Notes: generated by a model from the letters alone, not told the origin. 64,000 nt of DNA from an uncultured Eubacteriales bacterium (GCA_900544295.1 UQUO01000008.1:1-64000); one strand, 5' to 3'; counted from the first letter of the stretch, positions 24,400-35,051 are shown. Translations and numbers: made by a program.

Positions 24400-25413
24400 T
24401 TATTCGGAATAATACTCTTTCAATCGTTGCCTGCAGATTTTAGTAATTGCGGATTTACTTGCTCTGTCCAAAGATGGCCAAATTTCCGGAGAGAGGGAAA
24501 ATACCTGTTCTTCCTCATTATAGAAAAAGAATCCACTTTCGCAGAGGCCCCTCACTGGAATACTAACCAGATTGTCTGCAATTTGCTTATCTGTAACATC
24601 TTCGCGCAAATAAATGCTGCGTCTTTTCTCTGTGGGTAAACCCTGCAAGCGACGGTCAGCATAGTATTTCCGGAAATATTGTACCGCTTTTCCAATCGAA
24701 ACCGCTCCGTTTTTTCCTGAATGCAGTAATGCCATCACCAATACAGGATTATATGGATAAGCCATTCTCATACTCTGCAAATAGATTTTCAAAGCAGCTA
24801 TTCTTTCCAAAACCGGCGTAGAGGCTATGTACAGATTGCAATACGAATGGTCAGAATGCCTTTCGACAATTGATGTCGCCCTTCCTATGCTTGCAGCAAG
24901 ACGCTCAATCGAATATATGGCTGTTTTTTCTTTATCCACATAGTACGAGCGAACAGCATCCCTTAATTCAGCCTCATAGAATTCAACATCTTCCATGCTT
25001 TCTTTTTCTGGAATATGTTGCGTACCACCGGCATTGATGACATAGTCTAATGCTGCCTGGGAAATATCTCTGACAGGGCAGGTTTTGCTGAATAATTGGA
25101 TATCGGCAACGGGCTCGTTGCTCAGTTGTTCAACATACCGCCCATCCGGAAGGGTCACAGAAACATCGTGTTCAAAATAACGATAATCCTGAACTTTGAC
25201 ATAGAATCGGCGCTTATTCAGGGACAGTATCTCGCTGACTTTTCCTATTCCTCCGTAGCAGGCAGCAGATTTATCTTTTTTGCTCCAGTAACAGAAAACG
25301 GCAATATCCCCCGCTTTGACTAACGATTGACTCTTGATCGAAAATTCAAAAACAGGAACTTCTTTCTTTTTGTTTTCTGGTTGTCTGGCCATGAGGGTAA
25401 CTGAAATAGGCAT
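24400..25413 (-). CDS. Unrecognised protein in the DISARM-like operon
   Basis: 337 residues in the position after drmB where drmC is often found. There is no phospholipase-D HxKx4D motif. The N-terminal ~100 residues (AGDIAVFCYWSKKDKSAACY, then GGIGKVSEI and YFEHDVSVTLPDGRYV) look like a small beta-barrel, weakly reminiscent of PUA/EVE-type modified-base readers. The remainder is helical (AAALKIYLQSMRMAYPYNPVLVMALLHSG). ATG follows AGAGGAGAACAGAT. It lies 16 bases after drmB and 18 before vsr, so it belongs to the operon. Function is unknown. Confidence 0.6.
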   Translation of the reverse strand: MPISVTLMARQPENKKKEVPVFEFSIKSQSLVKAGDIAVFCYWSKKDKSAACYGGIGKVSEILSLNKRRFYVKVQDYRYFEHDVSVTLPDGRYVEQLSNEPVADIQLFSKTCPVRDISQAALDYVINAGGTQHIPEKESMEDVEFYEAELRDAVRSYYVDKEKTAIYSIERLAASIGRATSIVERHSDHSYCNLYIASTPVLERIAALKIYLQSMRMAYPYNPVLVMALLHSGKNGAVSIGKAVQYFRKYYADRRLQGLPTEKRRSIYLREDVTDKQIADNLVSIPVRGLCESGFFFYNEEEQVFSLSPEIWPSLDRASKSAITKICRQRLKEYYSE

Positions 25414-25429
25414 ATCTGTTCTCCTCTGG

Positions 25430-27268
25430 TTAGTCTAACAAATCCGCAAAGAAACCAATGGATTTGTCATCCAGTGTGCCTACAACTGTACCGCGATCCA
25501 GCAACCTGTTGCCGCATTCACAACAGGTTTCCGGTAACAGCGCACAGTTGTGGCAAGCTGCCAGATTACAGGATTCTGGGCCCTGTCCATAAGATTGAAT
25601 GCAAACGGGGTCTGAGGAACACCATGCCGCATTCCGTACTCCATCGCGGATCGTATCCTCAATATGGTCCTTTGCTCCCTGGCGAACCAAGCCGCCGAGG
25701 GAACCTTCAGAATCGCCGGAAGCTGTGTAAATAAGGACACCGTACATACCATACTCATTTTCGGCTTTTTCACAGTAAATTCTTTCACGAATAGAGGAAC
25801 TGCCATAGCCACATTCAAAACTGAGCTGGTTGATGATCAGGTGTGCAAATGTATGAATCAAAACAAATTCCGGACGGAGATCTCCTGCGGCATTTGCACC
25901 AAACTTAGAATTCCGATAAGAATCCTGAAGGTTACGCAGTCTGGCCAGAACAGCAGGCCTCTGTGCCCATTCATCTACCGCTTCTTTGTTAAACTCAAAG
26001 AAAATACCTTCGCCATGAACCTGAATAGCAGGGAGCCAGTTTTCGCTGCCCAGTCTTAGCATTTTCTTTCGTTCAGAAATCGGCATCTCATTGGGTTCTG
26101 CTCGCGAGAAACCAACAAAAGCCCGCGTTTCCTGAAGCTTGTGTACAAGAGAAATACTCTTGAAGTATTTACTGATGACTGGATCATAGCAGGAAATCGG
26201 ATAATTCTTTGAATGGAAACGCTGTGCATCGCCACCGCTGGATTTTATCAGAACATTATACTCAGCAAGCCGGTATTCATCTTCGGATATTTCCTCTGTA
26301 ACATCTGGTAATCCTTCCAGACCTTGGTCCCGGCGAATGAATGCGTTATACAGTTCATTCTTGTCCACACGATGGCGCTCAGCCAACATATCAATGAAGC
26401 CTCTGTTCCACTCGCCATCGACCCGCATGGCACTTAATACATCAAAGAACTCATCAAGAATTGCAATGATTTTCTTTGTTGCCTGCTCGTCATCCGTCGG
26501 AATATAGATGGAACTTCTGGTATCAGCAAACCATACGTTTGTAGCACCTCGGAGAACCACTCGCACATCGGTACGGCCGCAGGGATGCTCTTCGTCGCTG
26601 TCCATACCAAGCCAGGGTTTCGTGCCTTTGCATCTGTATCCAATCTTGGATAATGCTCCGGGCATAGTAGCACCAGCAATGTTTTTTCTTGCACCACAGG
26701 TACATTCGTAATACACACCGCTCAGAGAAGCAGATGCACCGCCGGTACTTCTTCTGATTTTACAAGTCTCCGGATTATACCGGTACCCCGGATCCTGATG
26801 AAGCCATTCCGCTACAGGGAAATCATCAATATGACCATCTGGACAGATAACGATGAAACGTTCCGGAATCAGCTTTCTTCTGTGCCGGAATGCGGGATTA
26901 CATTTTCTTCCGTTTGTCCATGGATAGCACTCGCACTCAGGTTGCTGCTGATAGAATGTAGTTTTTTCCATCGTGCCGCAGAACGGACAATAATGCCATG
27001 TAGGAAATCTTACCGCCGGAATTTTCAGGAAACAGTTCTGCGGATCGGCATTATTCTCCCGGAAATCAGGAGGCCAACGCAGTTCCTGAACGCCCAACCG
27101 GCGCAGCAAACGTTCATCCTTTATGACAAAGGGTGTTGTATCGTTGTACCGCCACATATCCAAACCGGCAATCATCAGAGATTCATCATTGGGGAAGGGA
27201 ACAATCGCTCCCACACCCCACGGACCAATCAGGGCACTTCTGCGCATAGGTCTGTTATTATATGCCAT
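25430..27268 (-). CDS. drmB: DrmB-like DUF1998 protein (DISARM)
   Basis: 612 residues. The N-terminus RRSALIGPWGVGAIVPFPNDESLMIAGLD is characteristic of DrmB. Several zinc-binding Cys pairs follow (CPFCG, CECY, CTCG, and near the end CHNCALLPETCCECGN). The C-terminal DUF1998 region contains VLIHTFAHLIINQLSFECGYGSSSIRERIY and YTASGDSEGSLGGL (about positions 460-540). In characterised DISARM, DrmB forms the DrmAB complex that senses 5-prime single-stranded ends of invading DNA. It starts 3 bases after drmA with GGAGGGC as binding site. Confidence 0.92.
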   Translation of the reverse strand: MAYNNRPMRRSALIGPWGVGAIVPFPNDESLMIAGLDMWRYNDTTPFVIKDERLLRRLGVQELRWPPDFRENNADPQNCFLKIPAVRFPTWHYCPFCGTMEKTTFYQQQPECECYPWTNGRKCNPAFRHRRKLIPERFIVICPDGHIDDFPVAEWLHQDPGYRYNPETCKIRRSTGGASASLSGVYYECTCGARKNIAGATMPGALSKIGYRCKGTKPWLGMDSDEEHPCGRTDVRVVLRGATNVWFADTRSSIYIPTDDEQATKKIIAILDEFFDVLSAMRVDGEWNRGFIDMLAERHRVDKNELYNAFIRRDQGLEGLPDVTEEISEDEYRLAEYNVLIKSSGGDAQRFHSKNYPISCYDPVISKYFKSISLVHKLQETRAFVGFSRAEPNEMPISERKKMLRLGSENWLPAIQVHGEGIFFEFNKEAVDEWAQRPAVLARLRNLQDSYRNSKFGANAAGDLRPEFVLIHTFAHLIINQLSFECGYGSSSIRERIYCEKAENEYGMYGVLIYTASGDSEGSLGGLVRQGAKDHIEDTIRDGVRNAAWCSSDPVCIQSYGQGPESCNLAACHNCALLPETCCECGNRLLDRGTVVGTLDDKSIGFFADLLD

Positions 27269-27271
27269 TAC

Positions 27272-30200
27272 TTAGCCCTCCTTTGGTACATAGCGATTGG
27301 TAAGCACTTCGGCTTCGCAGGATGCATCTACACTTCGCATGGAAGTAGGGGTTTCAATTCCCCGGGAACCCCATGCTTCGTTGGGATGGCTGCCTGCAGA
27401 ATACATCAACGGAACAGGATCGGCATAAGACCAGTCAGGATTCTTGGCAGGCTCCCATTTTCTGGGATTCCAGTCCTCCCAACACTGCAGGATATATTCC
27501 ATTCGATCCAATGTTGCATCCAATTCTTCACTGTCGATATCATCCACACGGTTTTCAATGATACTGCGTACTTTATCAATCAGATTATCGTCGGGGAACC
27601 GGGGTGGATCTTCATTGAATCTGTCATCACTCTCCAGTCGCATCATGCCAACCATGATTGCGTGCAAAGCCCGCTCACGCACAGGTGCAGAGAACGGAGT
27701 AACGCTCGTCGGTTCAACATTGCAATATACACGGGAATGATAGGATCTGAAGTGTTCATAGTGAGACTTGTCCCTTGGACGGCCGGGCCGATATAGAACA
27801 AAGACAAGACCCGGAGCATTTTTGGCGCTGCGGCCAACACGGCTGGTCGCCTGGATATACTCAGAGGTGGTTTTCGGCTGTCCGGCCACGGTCATCAGAC
27901 CGAGTCTGGATACATCCAGACCAACGGAAATCATATTTGTCGCAAGGCAAATATCAATAGGATGATCCTTGATTTTTCCTTCAGAATCCACTTCGCCGGG
28001 ATATCGGATTCCCAGATTGGCCAGACTTGCAGTTACTTCACTGCCGGAGATACGGCTGGTCAGTTCCTCGTCCCGCCAAATGTATCGTCTGTTCTTGCGA
28101 TACTCTTCTTTGGTTGGATACCGTTTATCTTCGAAACGACGCTTATACATAACGTCCAGATGCTGATCGATATCTGCCCGAATCCAGGTTGCTGCCTGTC
28201 CAAGTTCACGAATGCTGTTGTAGTAACCCATATTGGTCCAGTAAGGATCACGCTCATCTTCCGAGTCAACCTGCATCGCTTTGGCACCATACAGCAATGA
28301 TGCAAACAGGCGAATTGCGGTGGTTGCGTCCGAAGACGAACCTGTAGCCAGGATGCCTACATAGCGCCGGCCATTTTGATTGCGGTCTTCCTCGGCAAAG
28401 AACGAATTACCTGCATCCAGGCCAGAGGGCGGGAATTGGAAAACATCATCCCGGTCGCAGCCATACAGAGCATGGCACTGTTCTTTTGCACGACTGATCG
28501 TTGCGGTGGAGGCAATGATCTTGGGATGAATCTCGCCGGAAGCGGTTCTCGTCGTGCAGAGTTCATGGATCAATGTTTCGTAATGACCCACCATGGAACC
28601 CAGCGGGCCGGAGATCAAATGCAACTCGTCTTGAATAATCAGGTCCGGGGAAGTCTTTTTTACGCCATTTTCATAGCCGAATATTTTCTGAGCATTTGGA
28701 CGGAATGGGAGCATTGCAAACTTGTCCACAGTACCCAACAGCAATGTCGGAGTCTCATCGTAAATGGATTCATCCACAACAAACAGAGGCAAATCCTCGG
28801 TAGAAAAATCACACCTGTGATTGCGGCACCGGAAAGCAAAGCCAAACTTTCTCCGGCCCAGTGGTACTTTCCTGTAACCAGGCAATTCCCACTGATTCTT
28901 TCCCTTTTGCACGGGTCCCATTTGTGCGCCGCACCATGGGCACTTCAACATAACAAATGGATTGTTGCCTTCACCGCGATACAGTTTTTCGTATGCTTTT
29001 ACGGCATCGCTTACCTTGTTGGGAGTTGTGGAACTACCAACCCACAGACCAATGGTAATTCTGTTCCTGCCGAACAAATCTTCATGGCTCTTCCGGATGA
29101 GATCGCAGGCACAGATCATTGCGGATGCACGCTCATACTGCTGCGCAGTCAGAAGGCGGAGCGTATACCGCATCAGAATAGCAGTGCCTTTGTCATCCTT
29201 GTTCATAAGGCGGCGGATAAAGATGGTGTATGCAGAAAGACCCAGATATGCTTCTGTTTTACCACCGCCGGTAGGAAACCAGATCAAATCGACGATCCCG
29301 CGCTCATTACAGTCACGGTCATACATGGCACTAAGATTCATCAGCACAAATGCCAGCTGGAAGGGACGCCACTTGCCATAAACCCGTTGCTCCTTGTTGT
29401 GCCAGGTAGTGACATCTGTTGCGACAGGCATTACAACAGGATTGATCAGGCTGATATCGCCTGCACCATTATCTTCCCATTTCTGCAACGGAAGATTGTA
29501 ATGCAACTGCTGCATCAGCATGGCCAGATTCATGTACTGGAACGCAATACGAATATTCTCGTTTTGCTCCAGCAAATCCACACCTTTTTCCATTCTGGAC
29601 AGGCATATTTCGCAGTTTGCAATGTGTCGGTCTGCGGTAATTTTATATTCTGCAGAGAGTTCTTTTCGGATTGTGCGTAATCCATTGATCCATTCACGGT
29701 ATTTCTCACACATCATTCGGAGTTCCCGGATGGTATCAGCAAAACTTCCGTGCGGACTCATTTTCAGCATAGCAAGGGACACGCCTTCGATTGCACTGGG
29801 TACTATAGGTTTAATGTCATATTTTGGGAAAATTGCTGTAGCAATCCACTGCACGGATTCACCGTCATCCCAATCTGCTGCACAGCCATGGCCGATGGCA
29901 TAGTTCCGTACATTCCGGTAGAGAAGCTGATTGGACTGGTAGTCCTCGTCCTGCGTGATCCGTTGTGAATCAGACAGCGGGGAAAACCCCTTTTCAGAGA
30001 ACAGGGTGAATTTGCACTGGAAAAAGCATTCTTCATCACTGACATTTTCTTTAACCTTGGGTTTTGCGTTCTCAAGGGTAAATGTATAAATACAGCTGTC
30101 ACCCGCACGGTAGCGATATGTAACGTCAAATTGCAGTCCAGTTGTTCCTATCGGGAACTTTTTGAGTCCGTCGGTCGGGGTGGGCAACAGCAGCGGAGCA

Positions 30201-30691
30201 TTATCATTTTCCCAGGCCAGTGCGGTACGGGGATACTTGTACTTGTTGTCCAAACGTTCTCCGGTGGCAGGATCCGTGGCGGGTACTTTTGTGTAAGTGC
30301 CTGCAGATACCGCCACACGAACAGCATCGCCATCTTTAACAGATACAGTAATGCTGATGGCAGATTGTCTGTATGCGTTGGAACGGTTAATCAGTTCTTC
30401 TGCATCCTCAAGGAATTCCACAGCACCATCGCCACGCTTTTTGGGCTTGACTTCTACATCTTCTCCATCTGCTTCGCCCAGCGATTCGCATTCGTCATCC
30501 TTGAGGTCCGCTTTATCATCAGTGGTTTCTGCGGGATACAATATGCCTGCGATATAGCGGGTGCGCGGAGGGTCAGAAACCAGCATTTCCTGACCATTAT
30601 TTTGTGTCATACCAGGCCAGTCAATGGGGTCTGGGCCAATAAATTCCCGCTCAACAAATTCGATAAGTTGATCGCGTCTGTTATCGCTCAT
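27272..30691 (-). CDS. drmA: DrmA-like helicase (DISARM)
   Basis: 1139-residue superfamily 2 helicase. Walker A is in DLIWFPTGGGKTEAYLGLSA (about residue 470), the DExx box reads IIQDELHLISGPLG, and motif VI is in QATSRVGRSAKNAPG. The N-terminal part (GPDPIDWPGM, PRTRYIAGILYP) is typical of DrmA. It couples ATP hydrolysis to translocation or loading on incoming DNA together with DrmB. Its start overlaps the end of the NERD/helicase gene by 11 bases, evidence of translational coupling. Length and motifs appear complete. Confidence 0.93.
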   Translation of the reverse strand: MSDNRRDQLIEFVEREFIGPDPIDWPGMTQNNGQEMLVSDPPRTRYIAGILYPAETTDDKADLKDDECESLGEADGEDVEVKPKKRGDGAVEFLEDAEELINRSNAYRQSAISITVSVKDGDAVRVAVSAGTYTKVPATDPATGERLDNKYKYPRTALAWENDNAPLLLPTPTDGLKKFPIGTTGLQFDVTYRYRAGDSCIYTFTLENAKPKVKENVSDEECFFQCKFTLFSEKGFSPLSDSQRITQDEDYQSNQLLYRNVRNYAIGHGCAADWDDGESVQWIATAIFPKYDIKPIVPSAIEGVSLAMLKMSPHGSFADTIRELRMMCEKYREWINGLRTIRKELSAEYKITADRHIANCEICLSRMEKGVDLLEQNENIRIAFQYMNLAMLMQQLHYNLPLQKWEDNGAGDISLINPVVMPVATDVTTWHNKEQRVYGKWRPFQLAFVLMNLSAMYDRDCNERGIVDLIWFPTGGGKTEAYLGLSAYTIFIRRLMNKDDKGTAILMRYTLRLLTAQQYERASAMICACDLIRKSHEDLFGRNRITIGLWVGSSTTPNKVSDAVKAYEKLYRGEGNNPFVMLKCPWCGAQMGPVQKGKNQWELPGYRKVPLGRRKFGFAFRCRNHRCDFSTEDLPLFVVDESIYDETPTLLLGTVDKFAMLPFRPNAQKIFGYENGVKKTSPDLIIQDELHLISGPLGSMVGHYETLIHELCTTRTASGEIHPKIIASTATISRAKEQCHALYGCDRDDVFQFPPSGLDAGNSFFAEEDRNQNGRRYVGILATGSSSDATTAIRLFASLLYGAKAMQVDSEDERDPYWTNMGYYNSIRELGQAATWIRADIDQHLDVMYKRRFEDKRYPTKEEYRKNRRYIWRDEELTSRISGSEVTASLANLGIRYPGEVDSEGKIKDHPIDICLATNMISVGLDVSRLGLMTVAGQPKTTSEYIQATSRVGRSAKNAPGLVFVLYRPGRPRDKSHYEHFRSYHSRVYCNVEPTSVTPFSAPVRERALHAIMVGMMRLESDDRFNEDPPRFPDDNLIDKVRSIIENRVDDIDSEELDATLDRMEYILQCWEDWNPRKWEPAKNPDWSYADPVPLMYSAGSHPNEAWGSRGIETPTSMRSVDASCEAEVLTNRYVPKEG

Positions 30692-32426
30692 TGAACAGCC
30701 TCCTCATCAGAAGATTATCATATTCTCTCTTTGCAGAGTCACTCTCCAAAATATACAGTCCTGTGCAGGCTCGGCTCAAACCTACATACATCAGTTTTTC
30801 GGCGGAGAATCCTTCAATGTCGGTCAGGATGATTACAGAATTTTCAAGGCCTTTATATGCCTGAATCGTGCAGAATGTCGTGTTCATTCCGGGGGGAACC
30901 CTGAAATCCTTAATTACATATCCGTCAAGCATGGAAACCACAGAATCTTCCCTCTTTCTGGGGGAAAGAATGGTGATTTTTTCCGGTTCAATGTGGGAAT
31001 CAGCCAACTGTTTCAGAATAGCTTTCAGCTTCTTGCATTGCCCCTCCATTGTGGACCAGGTGAGATACTGTACCGGAGGGCCATCCACTTTGGTCCAGAG
31101 ATCATGGGGTGCCTTAAAGCCGGTTACAGTTTCGATTTCTTTGCAGATTGGCTTTGTATTTCTGCAGTTAACTGTAAGCTTAAACCGGATAAAAGAAGTA
31201 ATGTCATCCAGCTTTTCAATAAGCCTCGTGCCAGAGACTCCCTCTGTGTAAATAGCCTGCATAGAGAAATCCCCAAACAGTGTCCAGCGGCCCCTGGACA
31301 ATCCTTTTTTGAGACAGCCTCCCATAACATCAAGATAACTGTCACGAATCAGATCCTGTGCCTCATCAACGACGATCTTGTCGAACAGTTCTCCGGTTTC
31401 CAGCAGTGCATATGCCGCAGCTTCAGGCAAATCTGTGTGATAATAGTGCTGAATTTGCTCTGGATCATGGGGATATGCCGGCAGCAGATCAGCTTCTTTC
31501 GCAATCTGCGTCATATATTTATGGAGTGTACCCACAAACTCTGGCCGAACAGATTCCGGCATATCAGCAAAATAGCTGCCGAGCCAATCTGCGAGGTTGG
31601 AATTGAAGCAAAACAGGGCAACCTTTTCACCACGGGCAACAGATTTTTTGACTTCTTCAATCGCAAGAAGCGTTTTACCTGTTCCGGCGGGACCCTGAAT
31701 CAGACAACGAGGATTATCATCCAGCTGATCAAGGCAGCGATACTGTTCTTTGGTCAGGGCAATCAATGCTTCACTGGCATTGCGTAACTGTGCGCTCATG
31801 GAAACAGCGCAGTCAAAATCTCCCCTGAGGAGGCTGGCTATGTATCTGACATCTGCAGAGTCCGGTAATTTTGAGTCACTGACAGGACCATAATGCTCCT
31901 CCCACTTTGCCTTGGCACCATCGGACAAACGCTTAATAAACTGTCTGACATTGGACCCGTCCCTGGAATCGAATACCTGCCACTGCTCTTCTTCTACACC
32001 TGCAGAGGTAAACTCAATATCCGGGAACATGACACCGTATCCGAACAGCATATTATTGATGTGGCGGTGATCAATATCAGTACGCTTTTTAATGGCTTCA
32101 ACTATGCTGAAAATACCGTCCTTGGCCTGCTCGAACGGCCCCCGAACTTTGCTGTTTGTGTTGCCGTATCTGTTTGTGAAGTACCAGATTCCATTTTCCC
32201 GCTTAACACGGCCGCCTTTTACCTCAAGCGCAAAAAGTCCCAGTTTGGGTGCCAAAACAAGAAAGTCTGTCTCACCATAAATCACTTTATTGTGCGTAGT
32301 GATGCCCAAAGAATGCAACACGATCCATTTGTCTGTTCCGGGTGCATTCTGGAACCATTCAAAAATTTTTCGCTCTGCGCTGGATTTGACTTCCGGCGAA
32401 ATCACGGATGGAATCATAATGGCCAT
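30681..32426 (-). CDS. NERD nuclease-like domain fused to superfamily 1 helicase
   Basis: 581 residues. The N-terminal NERD-type nuclease-like fold shows GETDFLVLAPKLGLFALEVKGG (about 50-72) with the D...ExK pattern. A superfamily 1 (UvrD/DUF2075-like) helicase follows with Walker A IQGPAGTGKTLLA (~255), DEAQD and a C-terminal KGLENSVIILTD / YVGLSRA. It could cut or unwind phage DNA or act in repair. ATG 32426 has AAGGAGAG upstream. The frame opens at 32483. It sits between drmE and drmA, overlapping the latter, and is not a standard DISARM gene. Confidence 0.9.
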   Translation of the reverse strand: MAIMIPSVISPEVKSSAERKIFEWFQNAPGTDKWIVLHSLGITTHNKVIYGETDFLVLAPKLGLFALEVKGGRVKRENGIWYFTNRYGNTNSKVRGPFEQAKDGIFSIVEAIKKRTDIDHRHINNMLFGYGVMFPDIEFTSAGVEEEQWQVFDSRDGSNVRQFIKRLSDGAKAKWEEHYGPVSDSKLPDSADVRYIASLLRGDFDCAVSMSAQLRNASEALIALTKEQYRCLDQLDDNPRCLIQGPAGTGKTLLAIEEVKKSVARGEKVALFCFNSNLADWLGSYFADMPESVRPEFVGTLHKYMTQIAKEADLLPAYPHDPEQIQHYYHTDLPEAAAYALLETGELFDKIVVDEAQDLIRDSYLDVMGGCLKKGLSRGRWTLFGDFSMQAIYTEGVSGTRLIEKLDDITSFIRFKLTVNCRNTKPICKEIETVTGFKAPHDLWTKVDGPPVQYLTWSTMEGQCKKLKAILKQLADSHIEPEKITILSPRKREDSVVSMLDGYVIKDFRVPPGMNTTFCTIQAYKGLENSVIILTDIEGFSAEKLMYVGLSRACTGLYILESDSAKREYDNLLMRRLFNER

Positions 32427-32439
32427 AATATTTCTCTCC

Positions 32440-35031
32440 TTACTCTTCCTCAATAAGGCGGTTGGTATCAGCGATGTCAACAACTACAGGAGTACCGATA
32501 TCGATGATTTTCAGGATACGGACTGTGCCAACACCATCGATCTGCATTTCGATAGGCTCCCAAATATTGAACGGATCGATATCGCCATATTCGTTCAGTG
32601 CCTCAACAATTCTATTTCTCAGCTGAATCGACAGCGCGCGGCCAGCCTGTATGTGGGCATTCCGGACAATCTGTGCAGCTTCGTGGACTTGATCAAGCAA
32701 ATCCTGCAGAACCGTACTGCCGGTGATTTTAGCAATATGTTCCAGATCTTCCCTGTAATACGGAGCGATAACATCGTCATCCAAAACCCAACCACGCACT
32801 GTAGGATATCCTTTTGTACAGCCAACAGACTGCAGCCGTTTAAATATTTCCTCTGGAGTATAAAACAGTGTCTCGATTTCCAAAGCTTCCCGCCATTTGT
32901 TGGAAAGGGCACGCACTTCTCCCTTACCGGATCTTTCCAGGATGATATCTGCCATTTCCTTGATCAAGTCGCGGTCCGATTCGCGGACAACAACAAAATC
33001 TCCCAGCTTCAGCTCTGCAGGAAGCTTTTTATCTTCCTCGCGGAGTTTGTCGGCATCATTCACTATGATATTGGTTGCAGATAACAGCTGATGACCCGTA
33101 CGATAGAATGCAAGGTATCCTCCTACAAAGTTGACAGGGATGGCTTCAATCGTTTCAGCAGCGGCCTTCTGACCACCGCGGGCAATGTACTGCCGATACT
33201 TATTCTCCCTGAGAATCAATTCGATTTCTTCGTATTCATCCGTCTGAGGAGTAGATTCGGATACAACAGGTTTCGGATTGAAACGGGTTGTGGAAATTTG
33301 CACTTTGTCCGTTGCAAAGGATTGTTCGATTACCTGACGATTCCGGGAGTTATCCAGTGCGGCACCCCATTTCGCCATGGAATAATTCTTCCAGCCTTTT
33401 TCGTAATCGTACATTAAGACGGTATAGCTTTGGGTGTTAAAGCTGTACAGAATTTTTCTCATGATGGCACGTTTCAGCCACCCCACCACTATTGTGGCAG
33501 AGAATTGTGTACACTGAGCCGGATAATATTCGGCAGGATGAAGAATATACACCTGAGTGGTTAGACGGTTTCTCCGGCACCACATTTGCCAATATGCCTG
33601 GACATGGGATTTCTCAGTTCGCTCGGGCACAACAATACAAATACTCTTGTATTTTTCGCTGCGCAGTCTCGCTGCAAGCGCATCGTGTTTAGGTAACACA
33701 TATCCTTTTGTAAAAACAGCCTTCAGACAATCAATAACAGTAGAATAGTCTTCGTAGGTTTTGGGCGCAATATAGTTCTTCTCCGAAGACAATATGGATC
33801 TACACTCTTCAAGTGTGTTTCGGGCCTGGGAGATTTGGGACTCATCAAACGGTACAATTTCCCGGAGAGCAGTAAACGCAAGTGAATACAGCCGATCAAA
33901 CAGTTTCAGCATTTGCGCAGAGAGTGTCTGTGCCTCTCCTTTATGGAAAGACAGTTTCCTGATAGCAGTGCTGATTTCATTGCCATCCGAAATTAAGTGG
34001 TCAACCACCCGTCTGGCACAATGCTTTGTTTTCTGATCCGAAGACAGCGGCACAGCATCATACAGTTTATCCGTAATACTGGTTTCGTCCCACCGCCACA
34101 AATTGAAGTTACGGTTCAGGAAGGGCTGCAGATCAAAGGAATTAACAATATCCGTAACACAGGTGATCGGCACGCCCAACCTCATCAACTCATCCAGCGC
34201 ATCCAGCTGCGAAAGAAGAACACTGGCATTGGAACCATCAATAATAATGGACTGAATAGGATGGCCTTTATGTGCCATTTCGGCAATCGCGTACAGATCA
34301 GATGCCAGCACTATAGCGGGGGTACCACCCAATTGCCCAGCACCAACATTCCTCACATTTCCTTCATAATCTGCCTGACCAATCAGCAAAAGATCCTTTA
34401 TACTGCGACCGAATAATTCACATCCAGCGATTTGTTCCTTTGTGTTTATGATTGATGTCATATTTACAATGGAACTGTCCATATGAGTTTTGTAATCAGT
34501 CAGCAGTTTCAAGTATTGTTTTTCGGGTGTGCTGGTAGATAACTTTTTCCGCGCCTCCTTCTCCTCTGCACTGAAAACCGCATATTTGCTGGTTTTCTTG
34601 GCATTGGTTTTCTGGAAAAGCGGGAAGAGTTCAATAGGAGCAATATAATCCAGATCTGCCAAACGGATTCTCATGCATTTTTTGTCACCATGCTCTTCCA
34701 TTCTGACAAATTCAACTACTGCCTTACCAAATCGAAGCTTTTCTCCTGGTTGAAATTTTTCCGGATCATATGCACGCTCAATTCGGCCTTCGGAAATGTT
34801 ATACAGCAACTTAACCAAGGTGAAGATAAAAATAGATTGGATGCGTTCCGGAAAAACCATTATATTGAATTTTCCTTGGCATTCAAGCATCCGATCCAGC
34901 ATCAACACGCTGGCTTTGATAATAGGAGGAACACCTACAGGCCGGGATGCATCTCCAAGGGACAGACTGATCCCGTCAAAGCTGCTCTCGCGGGATAACA
35001 GTTGCTCTATATATTCATTCCAATCCAACAT
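32440..35031 (-). CDS. drmE: DrmE-like DISARM-associated protein
   Basis: 863 residues, no membrane spans. It is assigned to the DrmE family of class 2 DISARM from its length, position and general character. Visible features are an N-terminal region with PPIIKASVLMLDRMLECQGK, an internal ASDLYAIAEM...IIIDGSN that resembles a degenerate helicase/nucleotide fold, and a C-terminal domain with RGWVLDDDVIAPYYREDLEHI. No intact Walker A was seen. It is required in characterised class 2 systems but of unknown mechanism. ATG follows AAGGAGGAG. Confidence in the family is moderate. Confidence 0.72.
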   Translation of the reverse strand: MLDWNEYIEQLLSRESSFDGISLSLGDASRPVGVPPIIKASVLMLDRMLECQGKFNIMVFPERIQSIFIFTLVKLLYNISEGRIERAYDPEKFQPGEKLRFGKAVVEFVRMEEHGDKKCMRIRLADLDYIAPIELFPLFQKTNAKKTSKYAVFSAEEKEARKKLSTSTPEKQYLKLLTDYKTHMDSSIVNMTSIINTKEQIAGCELFGRSIKDLLLIGQADYEGNVRNVGAGQLGGTPAIVLASDLYAIAEMAHKGHPIQSIIIDGSNASVLLSQLDALDELMRLGVPITCVTDIVNSFDLQPFLNRNFNLWRWDETSITDKLYDAVPLSSDQKTKHCARRVVDHLISDGNEISTAIRKLSFHKGEAQTLSAQMLKLFDRLYSLAFTALREIVPFDESQISQARNTLEECRSILSSEKNYIAPKTYEDYSTVIDCLKAVFTKGYVLPKHDALAARLRSEKYKSICIVVPERTEKSHVQAYWQMWCRRNRLTTQVYILHPAEYYPAQCTQFSATIVVGWLKRAIMRKILYSFNTQSYTVLMYDYEKGWKNYSMAKWGAALDNSRNRQVIEQSFATDKVQISTTRFNPKPVVSESTPQTDEYEEIELILRENKYRQYIARGGQKAAAETIEAIPVNFVGGYLAFYRTGHQLLSATNIIVNDADKLREEDKKLPAELKLGDFVVVRESDRDLIKEMADIILERSGKGEVRALSNKWREALEIETLFYTPEEIFKRLQSVGCTKGYPTVRGWVLDDDVIAPYYREDLEHIAKITGSTVLQDLLDQVHEAAQIVRNAHIQAGRALSIQLRNRIVEALNEYGDIDPFNIWEPIEMQIDGVGTVRILKIIDIGTPVVVDIADTNRLIEEE

Positions 35032-35051
35032 AAGGGCTCCTCCTTTTGTGT

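Noticed and set aside
24400..25413. Assignment of the protein after drmB as DrmC
   Set aside because: No HxKx4D phospholipase-D motif could be found in it.
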